Assembly (NCBI GenBank): GCA_019428955.1
Contig: JAHYJF010000025.1
Coordinates: forward strand, 1-21,547
Reading direction: 5' to 3'
Length of the DNA: 21,547 bases
Source: Burkholderiaceae bacterium
GTDB taxonomy: Bacteria; Pseudomonadota; Gammaproteobacteria; Burkholderiales; Burkholderiaceae_E
The position numbers were made by a program, and so were the translations under genes. The notes under the pieces are model-generated. The model worked only from the letters and a program-made list of their open reading frames with translations, was not told the DNA's origin and searched no databases. Position 1 is the stretch's first letter. Each line of letters begins with the position of its first letter. This document shows positions 15,188-21,547 of this stretch, in pieces.

Positions 15188-15654
15188 ATGAAAGCCCTCG
15201 GCACTTTGCCCGCGCTCTCGCTGTTGGGATTGCTGCAGGCGCCGGCGGCGCCGGCCTTCGGCAGCGGCCAGGGCGTCAGGAACAGCCCGCACGACTTCGC
15301 CACCGACCCGTGTGGAACGGCCGCAAGGAGATCTGCCGCGTCTGCCACGTGCCCCACGATCACGGCCAGGCGGCGCAGCCCGACGGCACCGCCAAGCTCT
15401 GCCTCGGCTGCCATGACGGCACGGTCGGCATCGACACCTTCGACAGGTACGCGGGTGGTAGCTGTTTCATGGACGACGACTACAACCCGCTGTTCAAGGT
15501 GCCCGGCTTCACCCGCGCCAACCTCGAGCTCGAGACCTGCCACGACGTGCACGACCAGGACCCGGTCGCCGGCACCCGCCTGCTGCGCACCGCGCAGACC
15601 GTCGCCCAAGGCGGCGTGGCCTCGGGCATATGCCTGCCCTGCCATGTGAAGTGA
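15188..15654 (+). pseudogene. Shortened, frameshifted copy of the tetraheme cytochrome
   Basis: The signal peptide and NSPHDF start read in one frame from the ATG at 15188; the rest, from WNGRKEICRVCH at 15313 onward, reads in another, with the shift between about 15295 and 15313. Compared with the upstream gene, about 20 residues around the frame change, a block of about 30 after the first haem (including LLWNHG) and a block of about 45 including HPIS are missing. Three CXXCH remain (CRVCH, CLGCH, CLPCH); the third site reads LETCH and has lost its first cysteine. Long stretches of near-identical DNA, such as 15051-15071 against 15607-15627, show tandem duplication. A decaying duplicate is most likely; a sequencing or assembly error causing only the frameshift is possible, but it would not explain the missing blocks. 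Confidence 0.8.
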
Positions 15655-15675
15655 AATGAGGCGGGTGCAGTTGGC

Positions 15676-15681
15676 TATAAT
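15676..15681 (+). promoter_or_regulatory. TATAAT between the pseudogene and the undecaheme gene
   Basis: A perfect -10 hexamer lies 70 bp before the ATG at 15751, in the only gap between these genes. No -35 hexamer or extended -10 is visible, so it could be chance. If real, it would give the downstream conduit genes basal transcription independent of the sigma-54 promoter. Confidence 0.25.
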
Positions 15682-15750
15682 CGTTCGCAGTTGGGGTGAC
15701 CTGTATGTGCAGGTGGTGCCCTTCGCTCAGTGGTGGCCTGGATCGGGCAT

Positions 15751-16992
15751 ATGCGCAGGACAGGGAAGTCTGACAGCTTGAGTGATGTTGCCGGTCGTTG
15801 GGTGGGAGTCGGGCTGTGGTTCGCGCTCAGCCTGTTGCTGGGCAATGCATCCGCGCAATCGGCCAGGGCGACCCCGCCGGCGGCGATCGACACGGGCGCC
15901 GCGTGCCTTGGCTCGTGTCATGGCGACTTTGCCCGGAAGGCCACGGTCCACAATCCGGCGCGCAGCGGCAAGGCGTGCGTGAGATGCCACGAGCCCAAGG
16001 CGCCGAACCAGCACGCCTTCAAGCCGCTGCCGGCCAAGATGGGGCCGGTGTGCCTGAACTGTCATGACGAGCTGGCCGAAGCCCGGAAAGTCCGCCATTC
16101 GCCCTTCAGGTCGGGCAGTTGCACGCGCTGCCATGACCCGCACCAGTCCGACCACCCGAGCCTGCTGCGCCAGCCGCCGCCGGCGTTGTGCGTCGGATGC
16201 CACGACGATCTGAACCTCGACCAAAAGGTCGTGCACGGCCCGGTGGGGCAGGGCAAGTGCCTGGAGTGCCACGATCCGCACGGCACCGACCATCCCGCCT
16301 TGCTCGGGCAGCCCGCGCCGGAGCTCTGCTTCAACTGCCATGCCGCTGCGGTGAAGAATGCGCAGGGCCGGGCGCTGCCGGCCATCAAGAAGCAGTTCGA
16401 CGACAAGAAGCTGCTGCTCCACGCGCCTTTCGCGCAAGGCCGTTGCACCGAGTGCCACCGGCCCCACGCTTCGCCGACGCGCGCGTTGCTCGCGAACTCG
16501 TACCCGGACGCGTTCTACGCGGGGTATGGCGCCGACGCGTACGCCCTGTGCTTCGGTTGCCACGACCAGGCGGCCTTCGAGCAGCCGCGCACCGTGGTGG
16601 ATTCGGATTTCCGCAACGGCAACCTGAACCTGCATTTCCGCCACGTCAACCGCGACAAGGGCCGGTCGTGCGGCGCCTGTCACGCCCCCCACGGTTCCTA
16701 CCAGCCGAAACTGGTGACGCAGGAGATGCGTTTCGGCGCCAAGCTGCTGGCGCTGAACTTCGAGAAGACCGCAACCGGCGGCAGTTGCACCACCGCCTGC
16801 CACGGCCCCGTCACCTACGATCGCTGTCAGCCGGTCGCGATCGGCATGAAAACGACCCCCAGGCAGGGCCGCGAGGCCGGTGCCGACGAGTTGCTGGCGA
16901 GCTGCGCGAAGAAGGAGCCGGCAGCGGCGCCAGCCGGGGCGCCCGACAAGGGAGGCAAGGAGAAGGAAAAGGACGGAGCGAAAGCGAAGTAG
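15751..16992 (+). CDS. Exported undecaheme c-type cytochrome (doubled-CXXCH type) with two CX3CH sites
   Basis: This 413-residue protein has an N-terminal signal peptide (hydrophobic GVGLWFALSLLL near 19-30, cleavage near A35). Haem sites begin at C52, 76, 101, 124, 147, 170, 193, 232, 267, 307 and 346. Nine are CXXCH; the first (CLGSCH) and last (CTTACH) are CX3CH. Sites 3 to 7 are exactly 23 residues apart, and paired sites form a repeat of about 46 residues of the form CxxCHD-vHgp-gxCxxCHdPHgtdHpaLL, the doubled-CXXCH family pattern. The C-terminus is a Lys/Glu-rich tail. I chose the ATG at 15751; an in-frame GTG lies 7 codons upstream. It probably works in the periplasm or in the barrel lumen as an electron wire; the location is inference. 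NHL gene 1 begins 87 bp downstream. Confidence 0.87.
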   Translation: MRRTGKSDSLSDVAGRWVGVGLWFALSLLLGNASAQSARATPPAAIDTGAACLGSCHGDFARKATVHNPARSGKACVRCHEPKAPNQHAFKPLPAKMGPVCLNCHDELAEARKVRHSPFRSGSCTRCHDPHQSDHPSLLRQPPPALCVGCHDDLNLDQKVVHGPVGQGKCLECHDPHGTDHPALLGQPAPELCFNCHAAAVKNAQGRALPAIKKQFDDKKLLLHAPFAQGRCTECHRPHASPTRALLANSYPDAFYAGYGADAYALCFGCHDQAAFEQPRTVVDSDFRNGNLNLHFRHVNRDKGRSCGACHAPHGSYQPKLVTQEMRFGAKLLALNFEKTATGGSCTTACHGPVTYDRCQPVAIGMKTTPRQGREAGADELLASCAKKEPAAAPAGAPDKGGKEKEKDGAKAK

Positions 16993-17011
16993 CAGCACCG
17001 GTCCCGGCGCT

Positions 17012-17028
17012 GGCCCTGGCTCAGGGCC
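17012..17028 (+). other. Small hairpin in the gap before the first NHL gene
   Basis: GGCCCTG and its complement form a 7-bp stem with a 3-nt GCT loop, 20 bp after the undecaheme stop. No U-run follows. It may stabilise the upstream mRNA or be chance in GC-rich sequence. Confidence 0.35.
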
Positions 17029-17079
17029 TGGGCTGCGCCAACGGGGCCGTTTCCCTGATTTGATTCGAGGACATTCATC

Positions 17080-18219
17080 GTGAAGAAGTACCTGTTGATG
17101 TTGTGTGCCGTCGCTGTGCTGGCTGGTTGCGCCGCGACGGACAAGAAAGAGGCGGGACCCGCCTTCTTCCCCGCGTTGCCGCAGCCGCCGAAACTGCAGT
17201 TCCTGCTCTCCATCACGACCGAGAGCGACATCGGCGGGGGTTCGTCGTCCGGGCTCAAGGATTGGCTGATCGGCCAGCGGCGCGGATCCAAGCAGATCGC
17301 GCGGCCGCAGGATGTCGGCTCGACGAAGGGCAAGATCTATGTGCTGGACCGCACCTTCAAGAAGGTGCTTGTGGTCGACCTGGCCAAGAAGTCCTTGAGC
17401 TATATCCAGGACGAACGCGAGGGTGCGCTGGCCGATCCGATGGGCCTGTGGGTGACGGCGGACGGCGCCAAGTATGTTGCCGACACCGTGCGCAAGCAGG
17501 TCCTGGTGTACGACCAGGAGGACAAGTTCGTGCGCGCCTACGGCGAGAAGGAACAGTTCGAGCGGCCGATGGACGTGGCGGTGCACGGCAAGCGCATCTA
17601 CGTGGTTGACTTCACCAAGTCGGCGCTCGTGGTGCTCGACGCCGACAGCGGCAAGACCGTGCAGACGATCGGCGACTCGGGCCCGCAAGAGCTCCAGTTC
17701 AACCGTCCCACGCATGTCACGGTGGACCGTTCCGGCAATGTCTACGTCAACGATTCCTTCAACTACCGGATCCAGAAGTTCGACCCCACTGGCAAGCACG
17801 TCAAGAACTATGGCTACCAGGGCGATACCCTGGGCGGCTTCGCGCGGCCCAAGGGCGTTGCCGTCGATGAGCGCGGCCTGGTGTATGCGGTCGACGCGGC
17901 CTTCGAGAACACGCAGATCTTCGACCCCGAATCCACCGACCTGCTGCTGTTCTTCGGCGGCTATGGGCCGCACCGGGGCAGCATGTACCTGCCCTCGTCG
18001 CTGCACATCGACTATGAGAATGTCGAGTATTTCCAGCAGTTCATCGACAAGGATTTCAAGGTCGAGTACCTGGTCTACGTGGGCAACCTGCTGGGCGACA
18101 AGAAGCTCAACGTCTACGGGTTCGGCCACTGGATCGGCGCGCCGCTGCCGGTGGTCGAGAGAACCCCCGTGTTCGCCGTTCCCGCCGACAAGAAGGGAGA
18201 CGGTGGCAAGAAGAAATAG
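17080..18219 (+). CDS. Six-bladed NHL-repeat beta-propeller lipoprotein
   Basis: This 379-residue protein has a lipoprotein signal (MKKYLLMLCAVAVLAGC, lipobox LAGC with lipidated C17), so it is membrane anchored, and D21 is not at the +2 position that would mark inner-membrane retention. After a Pro-rich linker (LPQPPKLQFL), six NHL-type repeats follow, each with RPxxVxVxxxGxIYVxD and a closing VxxFDxxG pattern (for example FNRPTHVTVDRSGNVYVND and FARPKGVAVDERGLVYAVD). The sixth is less regular. The C-terminus is Lys/Gly rich (PADKKGDGGKKK). No haem motif is present. The GTG start has CGAGGA upstream. Propellers of this type recur in multiheme cytochrome clusters and are thought to scaffold or bind partners; there is no evidence here for an enzyme activity. 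Its end overlaps the pentaheme gene by 17 bp. Confidence 0.85.
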   Translation: MKKYLLMLCAVAVLAGCAATDKKEAGPAFFPALPQPPKLQFLLSITTESDIGGGSSSGLKDWLIGQRRGSKQIARPQDVGSTKGKIYVLDRTFKKVLVVDLAKKSLSYIQDEREGALADPMGLWVTADGAKYVADTVRKQVLVYDQEDKFVRAYGEKEQFERPMDVAVHGKRIYVVDFTKSALVVLDADSGKTVQTIGDSGPQELQFNRPTHVTVDRSGNVYVNDSFNYRIQKFDPTGKHVKNYGYQGDTLGGFARPKGVAVDERGLVYAVDAAFENTQIFDPESTDLLLFFGGYGPHRGSMYLPSSLHIDYENVEYFQQFIDKDFKVEYLVYVGNLLGDKKLNVYGFGHWIGAPLPVVERTPVFAVPADKKGDGGKKK

Positions 18220-18907
18220 GCGGAGGCCGGGATGGAGCATCCACCCGGGCGTCGGCCGGTTGTTGCGGCTGGCGGCCGCCGCAGCCCTGCTGGCCGGCGC
18301 GGTCGGCGGCTGCAGTGCGGTGGCGCGGCACCAGGTGCTGACCTTCTTCTTCACCGGCGTGCCGCCCCTGGGCTCGGTGGAAAAGACCCCGGAACCAGTG
18401 GCCAAGGCCAAGACCCGCACGGTCGCCCGTCCCGGCTCGGTGGTCAAGGCCACCCGCTTCGGGCATGGCCCCTATGCCGCCAACCTGTGTTTTTCCTGCC
18501 ATCAGGTCTCGGCCAGCGGCGGCTTTCGGGGTTTCGGCAAGCAGGATGCGGCAAAGGATGCCATCGCCGGGGCTGGCCAGGTCTCGGGCCAGTTGCTCGC
18601 GCCCATGGGCGAGCTGTGCTCGAGCTGCCACACCGGCAAGTCCCCGGCCAGGGCCCAGGCTGCGGGCCTGTGGGTGCACGGCCCGGTGGCCACGGGCTAC
18701 TGCGTAATGTGCCACGCCCCCCACGCCGCGCCGCAGCCCTACCTGCTGCAGAAGGCGTCCAACGCCCTGTGCGTCGAGTGCCACAGCGATGCCAGTTTGA
18801 TCAGCCGGACGACGCACCAGGGTCGTCCGGATTGCGTGTCCTGCCACAACGCCCACCTCGGCAAGGACAACCGCATGCTCAGGGCCGAGCTTCGTGAAAG
18901 CTGGTGA
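18203..18907 (+). CDS. Pentaheme c-type cytochrome lipoprotein
   Basis: This 234-residue protein has a basic N-terminus (ARRNRRRPGW), a hydrophobic stretch (LLRLAAAAALLAGAV) and a probable lipobox VGGC with C37, followed by SAVARHQVLTFFFTGVPP, a segment I recall from other cytochrome c3-family lipoproteins. Five CXXCH sites start at C96 (CFSCH), C139 (CSSCH), C167 (CVMCH), C190 (CVECH) and C211 (CVSCH); the last four fit two doubled-CXXCH units (HGPVATGYCVMCHAPH, HQGRPDCVSCHNAH). I inferred the GTG at 18203 from the in-frame signal and AAGGGAG 3 bp upstream, a tight spacing. It overlaps the NHL gene by 17 bp and the barrel gene by 14 bp, so the three are translationally coupled. Lipidation suggests attachment at the outer membrane beside the barrel; which face is not known. 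Confidence 0.8.
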   Translation: MARRNRRRPGWSIHPGVGRLLRLAAAAALLAGAVGGCSAVARHQVLTFFFTGVPPLGSVEKTPEPVAKAKTRTVARPGSVVKATRFGHGPYAANLCFSCHQVSASGGFRGFGKQDAAKDAIAGAGQVSGQLLAPMGELCSSCHTGKSPARAQAAGLWVHGPVATGYCVMCHAPHAAPQPYLLQKASNALCVECHSDASLISRTTHQGRPDCVSCHNAHLGKDNRMLRAELRESW

Positions 18908-20885
18908 GCGCCGGGCCGCGCGCGCGGGTGCGGCCAGCCGCGGCCGCGTTTCCGCCAGCGCGCTGGGCTGCGTCATCTTGAGCCTTTACTTGCTGGAAGG
19001 CGAGGCGCGCGCCGAATATGGCGGGCGGCACGCCGATATCGAGCGTCCCCGGCTGGGCCTCAACCTGGGCTATCGCTCCGACCGCGAAACCCGGCGCGAT
19101 TCCCTGGGCACGCGCGCGACCAGTTCGCACGAACTGAGCGAAGGCTTCGAGATCGAAACCGGCGGCTGGTTGTACCATCCGGCGCTGGCCACCTACACGC
19201 TCGAGCTCGCGCCCCAGTGGCAGCAGTCGGGCGACGCGTCGGACGGCGGGCCGGGAATCGGCTCCCACAGCTTCTTCCTCGGCTACGAACTGGGCCTGAA
19301 CCTGTTCCCGTACAAACCGTACACCCTGGACTTGACCGCCCGCCAGCAGCGCTCGGTGCTGACCGCGAGCCTCGCCAGCCCGTCGAAGTCGGTCAGCGAG
19401 AGCCTTCGCGCCACCCTTCGCCTGAAATACCGGCTGGTGCCTACAACCCTGTCGCTGAGCCACAGCAAGAGCGAGCAGACGGGGTTCTACGACAGCCGCG
19501 AGAACCGCGACGAGCTGCTGCTCAATATGCGCCACGACGCCAAGACCAACGACACGCAATTCAACGTCTCCGCCATAACCATGGAGCGCGCTGTCGTGGG
19601 CCCGGCCGTGCACACGCAGAACGTTTTCGGAAATCTGCGCAACCGCTGGGAACTGACCGCGGACAAGAGCATGCTGCTGAACTCCGGCCTGACCTACCGC
19701 TGGTCCAGGAACGATCTGCAGCGTGCCTCTGGCGTCTCGCTGTCGGAGAGCCTGAACTGGAAGCACACCAACCGGTTGAGCAGCACCTACAACATCATCC
19801 ACAGCAGCGAAAGCACCGAAGGAGTGCGCGTCGAAAACAGTTCGCTGAGAGCGGGCCTCACGCATTCTCTCTACGAGAATCTACTCAGTTCGGTGTCGGC
19901 GAGCGCCAGCACCGGCTCGCAGGGCCAAAGCTCCTACGGTGGCCAGCTTGGCTTCAGCTACCAGCGGCGTATCCCGGGGGGCATGATCTACGCCAGCATC
20001 GGCAGCGACTACCGGGTCACCAAGCGCTCTTTCGGCAGCACCTATCAGGCGGTCATCGGCGAATCGCATGCACTCAATGATGCCGAAGTGACCCTGCTCG
20101 ACAACCGGCAGGTCGACCTGTCGTCGGTTCGGGTCACCAGCCTCGACGGCAGCATCACCTACGTCGAGGGCATCGATTACACGCTCGCGCTCATCGGCAG
20201 CAGCCTGCGCATCAGCCGCAGCCCCTTTGGCGCGATTGGGCCGGGCCAGACGGTGCGCATCGATTATTCCTGGCTGGCCGACCCTGCATTTGACGACGCA
20301 ACTCGCAGCGACAGCTACGGGCTGGGCTTCTACCTCTGGTCGGCCTGGCGCATCAACTACCGCTACGGGCAGTCCCGGCAGGAGTTCCTCGCCGGCACGC
20401 GCCCGGATGTGCTGGCGCAGTCGAGCGGCCACACGCTGGAATCGGATCTGGAGGTCAAGTGGAGCCACACGCGGCTGCTCTACGAGGACACCCGCAGCAG
20501 CGTGGGGACCTCGATGAAACGATGGCGCGTGGAGGAAAGCGTGCGTTTCCAGCCTTCGGACCGCGTGTTCCTGGGCGCGTCGGTCTACTACGGGCGCACG
20601 GCCTGGAGGGATGTCGACGCCAGCGAAAGCTTTCATGGCCTGCGCGCGGATCTGCAATGGCTGCTGAGCCGTGGCAGCAGGCTGCGGTTCGAAGCCGCGT
20701 ACGGGGTCAACCGTGGCGGCTCGATCGACACCGTTGATCGGGGTTTGTCGGCCGCTTGGGAGTGGTCCTACGCGGTGTGGCGGATGGACGCCTCGTACCG
20801 TTATCTGCGCCAGGAGGACGTGCTTAGCGGCCAGGGTCGTGAGCGCCATTCCATCTTCTTCACCGTTCGCAGGTCGCTTTTTTGA
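18894..20885 (+). CDS. Large outer-membrane beta-barrel protein, candidate porin of an electron conduit
   Basis: This 663-residue protein begins with a basic n-region and hydrophobic segment (ALGCVILSLYLLEGEARA, cleavage before EYGG). Nearly the whole mature part alternates hydrophobic and polar residues with aromatic girdles (for example YHPALATYTLELAPQWQ, LRATLRLKYRLVPTTLSLSHSK), and it ends in a strand finishing with Phe (FFTVRRSLF), the outer-membrane assembly signal. About residues 397-460 (VTLLDNRQVDLSSVRVTSL to IGPGQTVRIDYSW) form a compact non-barrel insert. It has no haem motif. The GTG start overlaps the pentaheme gene by 14 bp, and the stop overlaps the next NHL start as TGATG. Size and neighbours fit the porin part of a porin-cytochrome complex like MtrB/PioB or Geobacter OmbB, but I see no direct sequence proof of homology to any of them. 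Confidence 0.8.
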   Translation: MKAGERRAARAGAASRGRVSASALGCVILSLYLLEGEARAEYGGRHADIERPRLGLNLGYRSDRETRRDSLGTRATSSHELSEGFEIETGGWLYHPALATYTLELAPQWQQSGDASDGGPGIGSHSFFLGYELGLNLFPYKPYTLDLTARQQRSVLTASLASPSKSVSESLRATLRLKYRLVPTTLSLSHSKSEQTGFYDSRENRDELLLNMRHDAKTNDTQFNVSAITMERAVVGPAVHTQNVFGNLRNRWELTADKSMLLNSGLTYRWSRNDLQRASGVSLSESLNWKHTNRLSSTYNIIHSSESTEGVRVENSSLRAGLTHSLYENLLSSVSASASTGSQGQSSYGGQLGFSYQRRIPGGMIYASIGSDYRVTKRSFGSTYQAVIGESHALNDAEVTLLDNRQVDLSSVRVTSLDGSITYVEGIDYTLALIGSSLRISRSPFGAIGPGQTVRIDYSWLADPAFDDATRSDSYGLGFYLWSAWRINYRYGQSRQEFLAGTRPDVLAQSSGHTLESDLEVKWSHTRLLYEDTRSSVGTSMKRWRVEESVRFQPSDRVFLGASVYYGRTAWRDVDASESFHGLRADLQWLLSRGSRLRFEAAYGVNRGGSIDTVDRGLSAAWEWSYAVWRMDASYRYLRQEDVLSGQGRERHSIFFTVRRSLF

Positions 20886-21547
20886 TGAAGACTGTCCGCC
20901 TCGTCCGGCGCTTGCTGGCCGTCAGCATCGCGGCCGTGCTCCTCGGCCTGAACCTGGCTTGTGTCGGCCCCGGGGCGCCCACGCGGCAGCCCGTGGTGGC
21001 GCGGATCTGGCCGTCGCCGCCCGAGGTACCGCGAATCAGCTTCGAGAACGCGCTGTCCCGGCCGGCCGACATGGGGATCGAAGAGGGTGTTCTCCAGCGC
21101 ATTTACCGCTTCCTGGCGGGCACGCCGGAAACGCCGTTGGTCAACCCGCATGGGTTGACCGCGGACGCGCAGGGCCGGCTGTACGTGGTCGACGCATACA
21201 CCAGGAAGATCCACGTCTACGATCGCGCCGAACGCAGCTACCAGCTGTGGCCGGCAACGGGGAAGGATTTGGTTTCCCCCATCGGCATCACAATCGACGA
21301 TGCGCGCGGCCGGGTTTATGTTAGCGACTCGGCGCAGGCGCTGGTGCGGGTTTTCTCCCGGGACAAGGGCGAAGTGCTCGGAGAGATCCGCAGTGGCGGC
21401 ATGGGCCGGCCGACGGGGATGGCCGTCAACCCGCTCACCGACGAACTGCTCGTGGTGGACACCGCCAACTCGACCATCCTGCGCTTTGCGCTCGCCGACC
21501 ACGGCCTGAGGGGCGTAATCGGTCGCGAGGGAATCGAGACCGGGCAG
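20885..21547 (+). CDS. Second NHL-repeat beta-propeller lipoprotein (C-terminus beyond window edge)
   Basis: I translated this by hand from the ATG at 20885; 221 residues lie in the window and no stop is reached. The signal sequence (KTVRLVRRLLAVSIAAVLLGLNLAC) ends in a possible but imperfect lipobox with Asn at -3 and C26 as the lipidation site. A Pro-rich linker (IWPSPPEVPRISFENAL) matches the position and style of LPQPPKLQFLLSI in the first propeller. The visible blades include VNPHGLTADAQGRLYVVDAY, VSPIGITIDDARGRVYVSDS and GRPTGMAVNPLTDELLVVDT. It shares one base with the barrel stop, so it is translationally coupled. No haem motif is seen so far. It is a paralogue-like companion to the first propeller. 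More conduit genes may follow to the right. Confidence 0.8.
   Translation, partial: MKTVRLVRRLLAVSIAAVLLGLNLACVGPGAPTRQPVVARIWPSPPEVPRISFENALSRPADMGIEEGVLQRIYRFLAGTPETPLVNPHGLTADAQGRLYVVDAYTRKIHVYDRAERSYQLWPATGKDLVSPIGITIDDARGRVYVSDSAQALVRVFSRDKGEVLGEIRSGGMGRPTGMAVNPLTDELLVVDTANSTILRFALADHGLRGVIGREGIETGQ

Noticed and set aside
15727..18453. A 908-codon open frame on the minus strand across the cytochrome and NHL genes
   Set aside because: It is antisense to genes with clear haem motifs, signal peptides and NHL repeats. Its composition is the Val/Arg/Gln-rich kind that arises opposite GC-rich coding DNA, and it matches no family I know.
14343..21547. PEP-CTERM sorting tails on the exported proteins
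   Set aside because: None of the complete exported proteins ends in a VPEP motif with a transmembrane helix and basic tail, despite the nearby PrsK/PrsR/EpsB genes.
1..21547. tRNA, rRNA, CRISPR array, insertion sequence or integrase
   Set aside because: I saw no repeats with spacers, transposase or integrase motifs, or recognisable structured RNA genes on reading both strands.

Overview
The window is GC-rich, gene-dense chromosomal DNA. The gene families suggest a Gram-negative betaproteobacterium, perhaps Rhodocyclales-like; that placement is inference from gene content and no marker phylogeny was possible. Support comes from a PEP-CTERM/exosortase-type exopolysaccharide block (PrsR, PrsK, EpsB-type sugar transferase), a RelA with the EXDD motif, the mogA/darP/pmbA/greB neighbourhood and a large set of exported multiheme cytochromes. 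I see no tRNA, rRNA, insertion sequence or CRISPR array.

Layout. (1) 1-4667, minus strand: an envelope-polysaccharide regulatory block in the order epsB, prsK, prsR (prsR runs off the left edge), with a 228-bp leader upstream of epsB. (2) 4668-11021: housekeeping genes, namely mtfA-type peptidase (-), relA (+), mogA and darP (-, overlapping), pmbA/tldE and greB (+). (3) 11079-14006, minus strand: a second two-component system, a membrane HAMP histidine kinase followed by an NtrC-type sigma-54 activator. (4) 14007-14342: a divergent regulatory region with a perfect 25-bp dyad and, about 60 bp downstream, a GG-N10-GC sigma-54 promoter. (5) 14343-21547, plus strand: a seven-gene exported electron-transfer cluster. 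In order it holds a tetraheme cytochrome c, a shortened and frameshifted copy of it, an undecaheme cytochrome, a six-bladed NHL beta-propeller lipoprotein, a pentaheme cytochrome lipoprotein, a 663-residue outer-membrane beta-barrel and a second NHL lipoprotein cut by the right edge.

How the parts may work together. The kinase/activator pair reads divergently from the cytochrome cluster, and the dyad plus sigma-54 promoter between them is the arrangement expected if the activator switches on the cluster. The barrel, the multiheme cytochromes and the propellers look like a trans-outer-membrane electron conduit. The small tetraheme protein at the front of the cluster has a motif layout that, from memory, resembles the OmcE-like tetraheme cytochromes that polymerise into extracellular filaments. 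The intact genes encode 20 candidate haem sites. This is the most likely new system in the window: a sigma-54-controlled porin/cytochrome/beta-propeller conduit outside the well-studied Mtr and Geobacter sets. All functional claims for it are inference from motifs and gene order.
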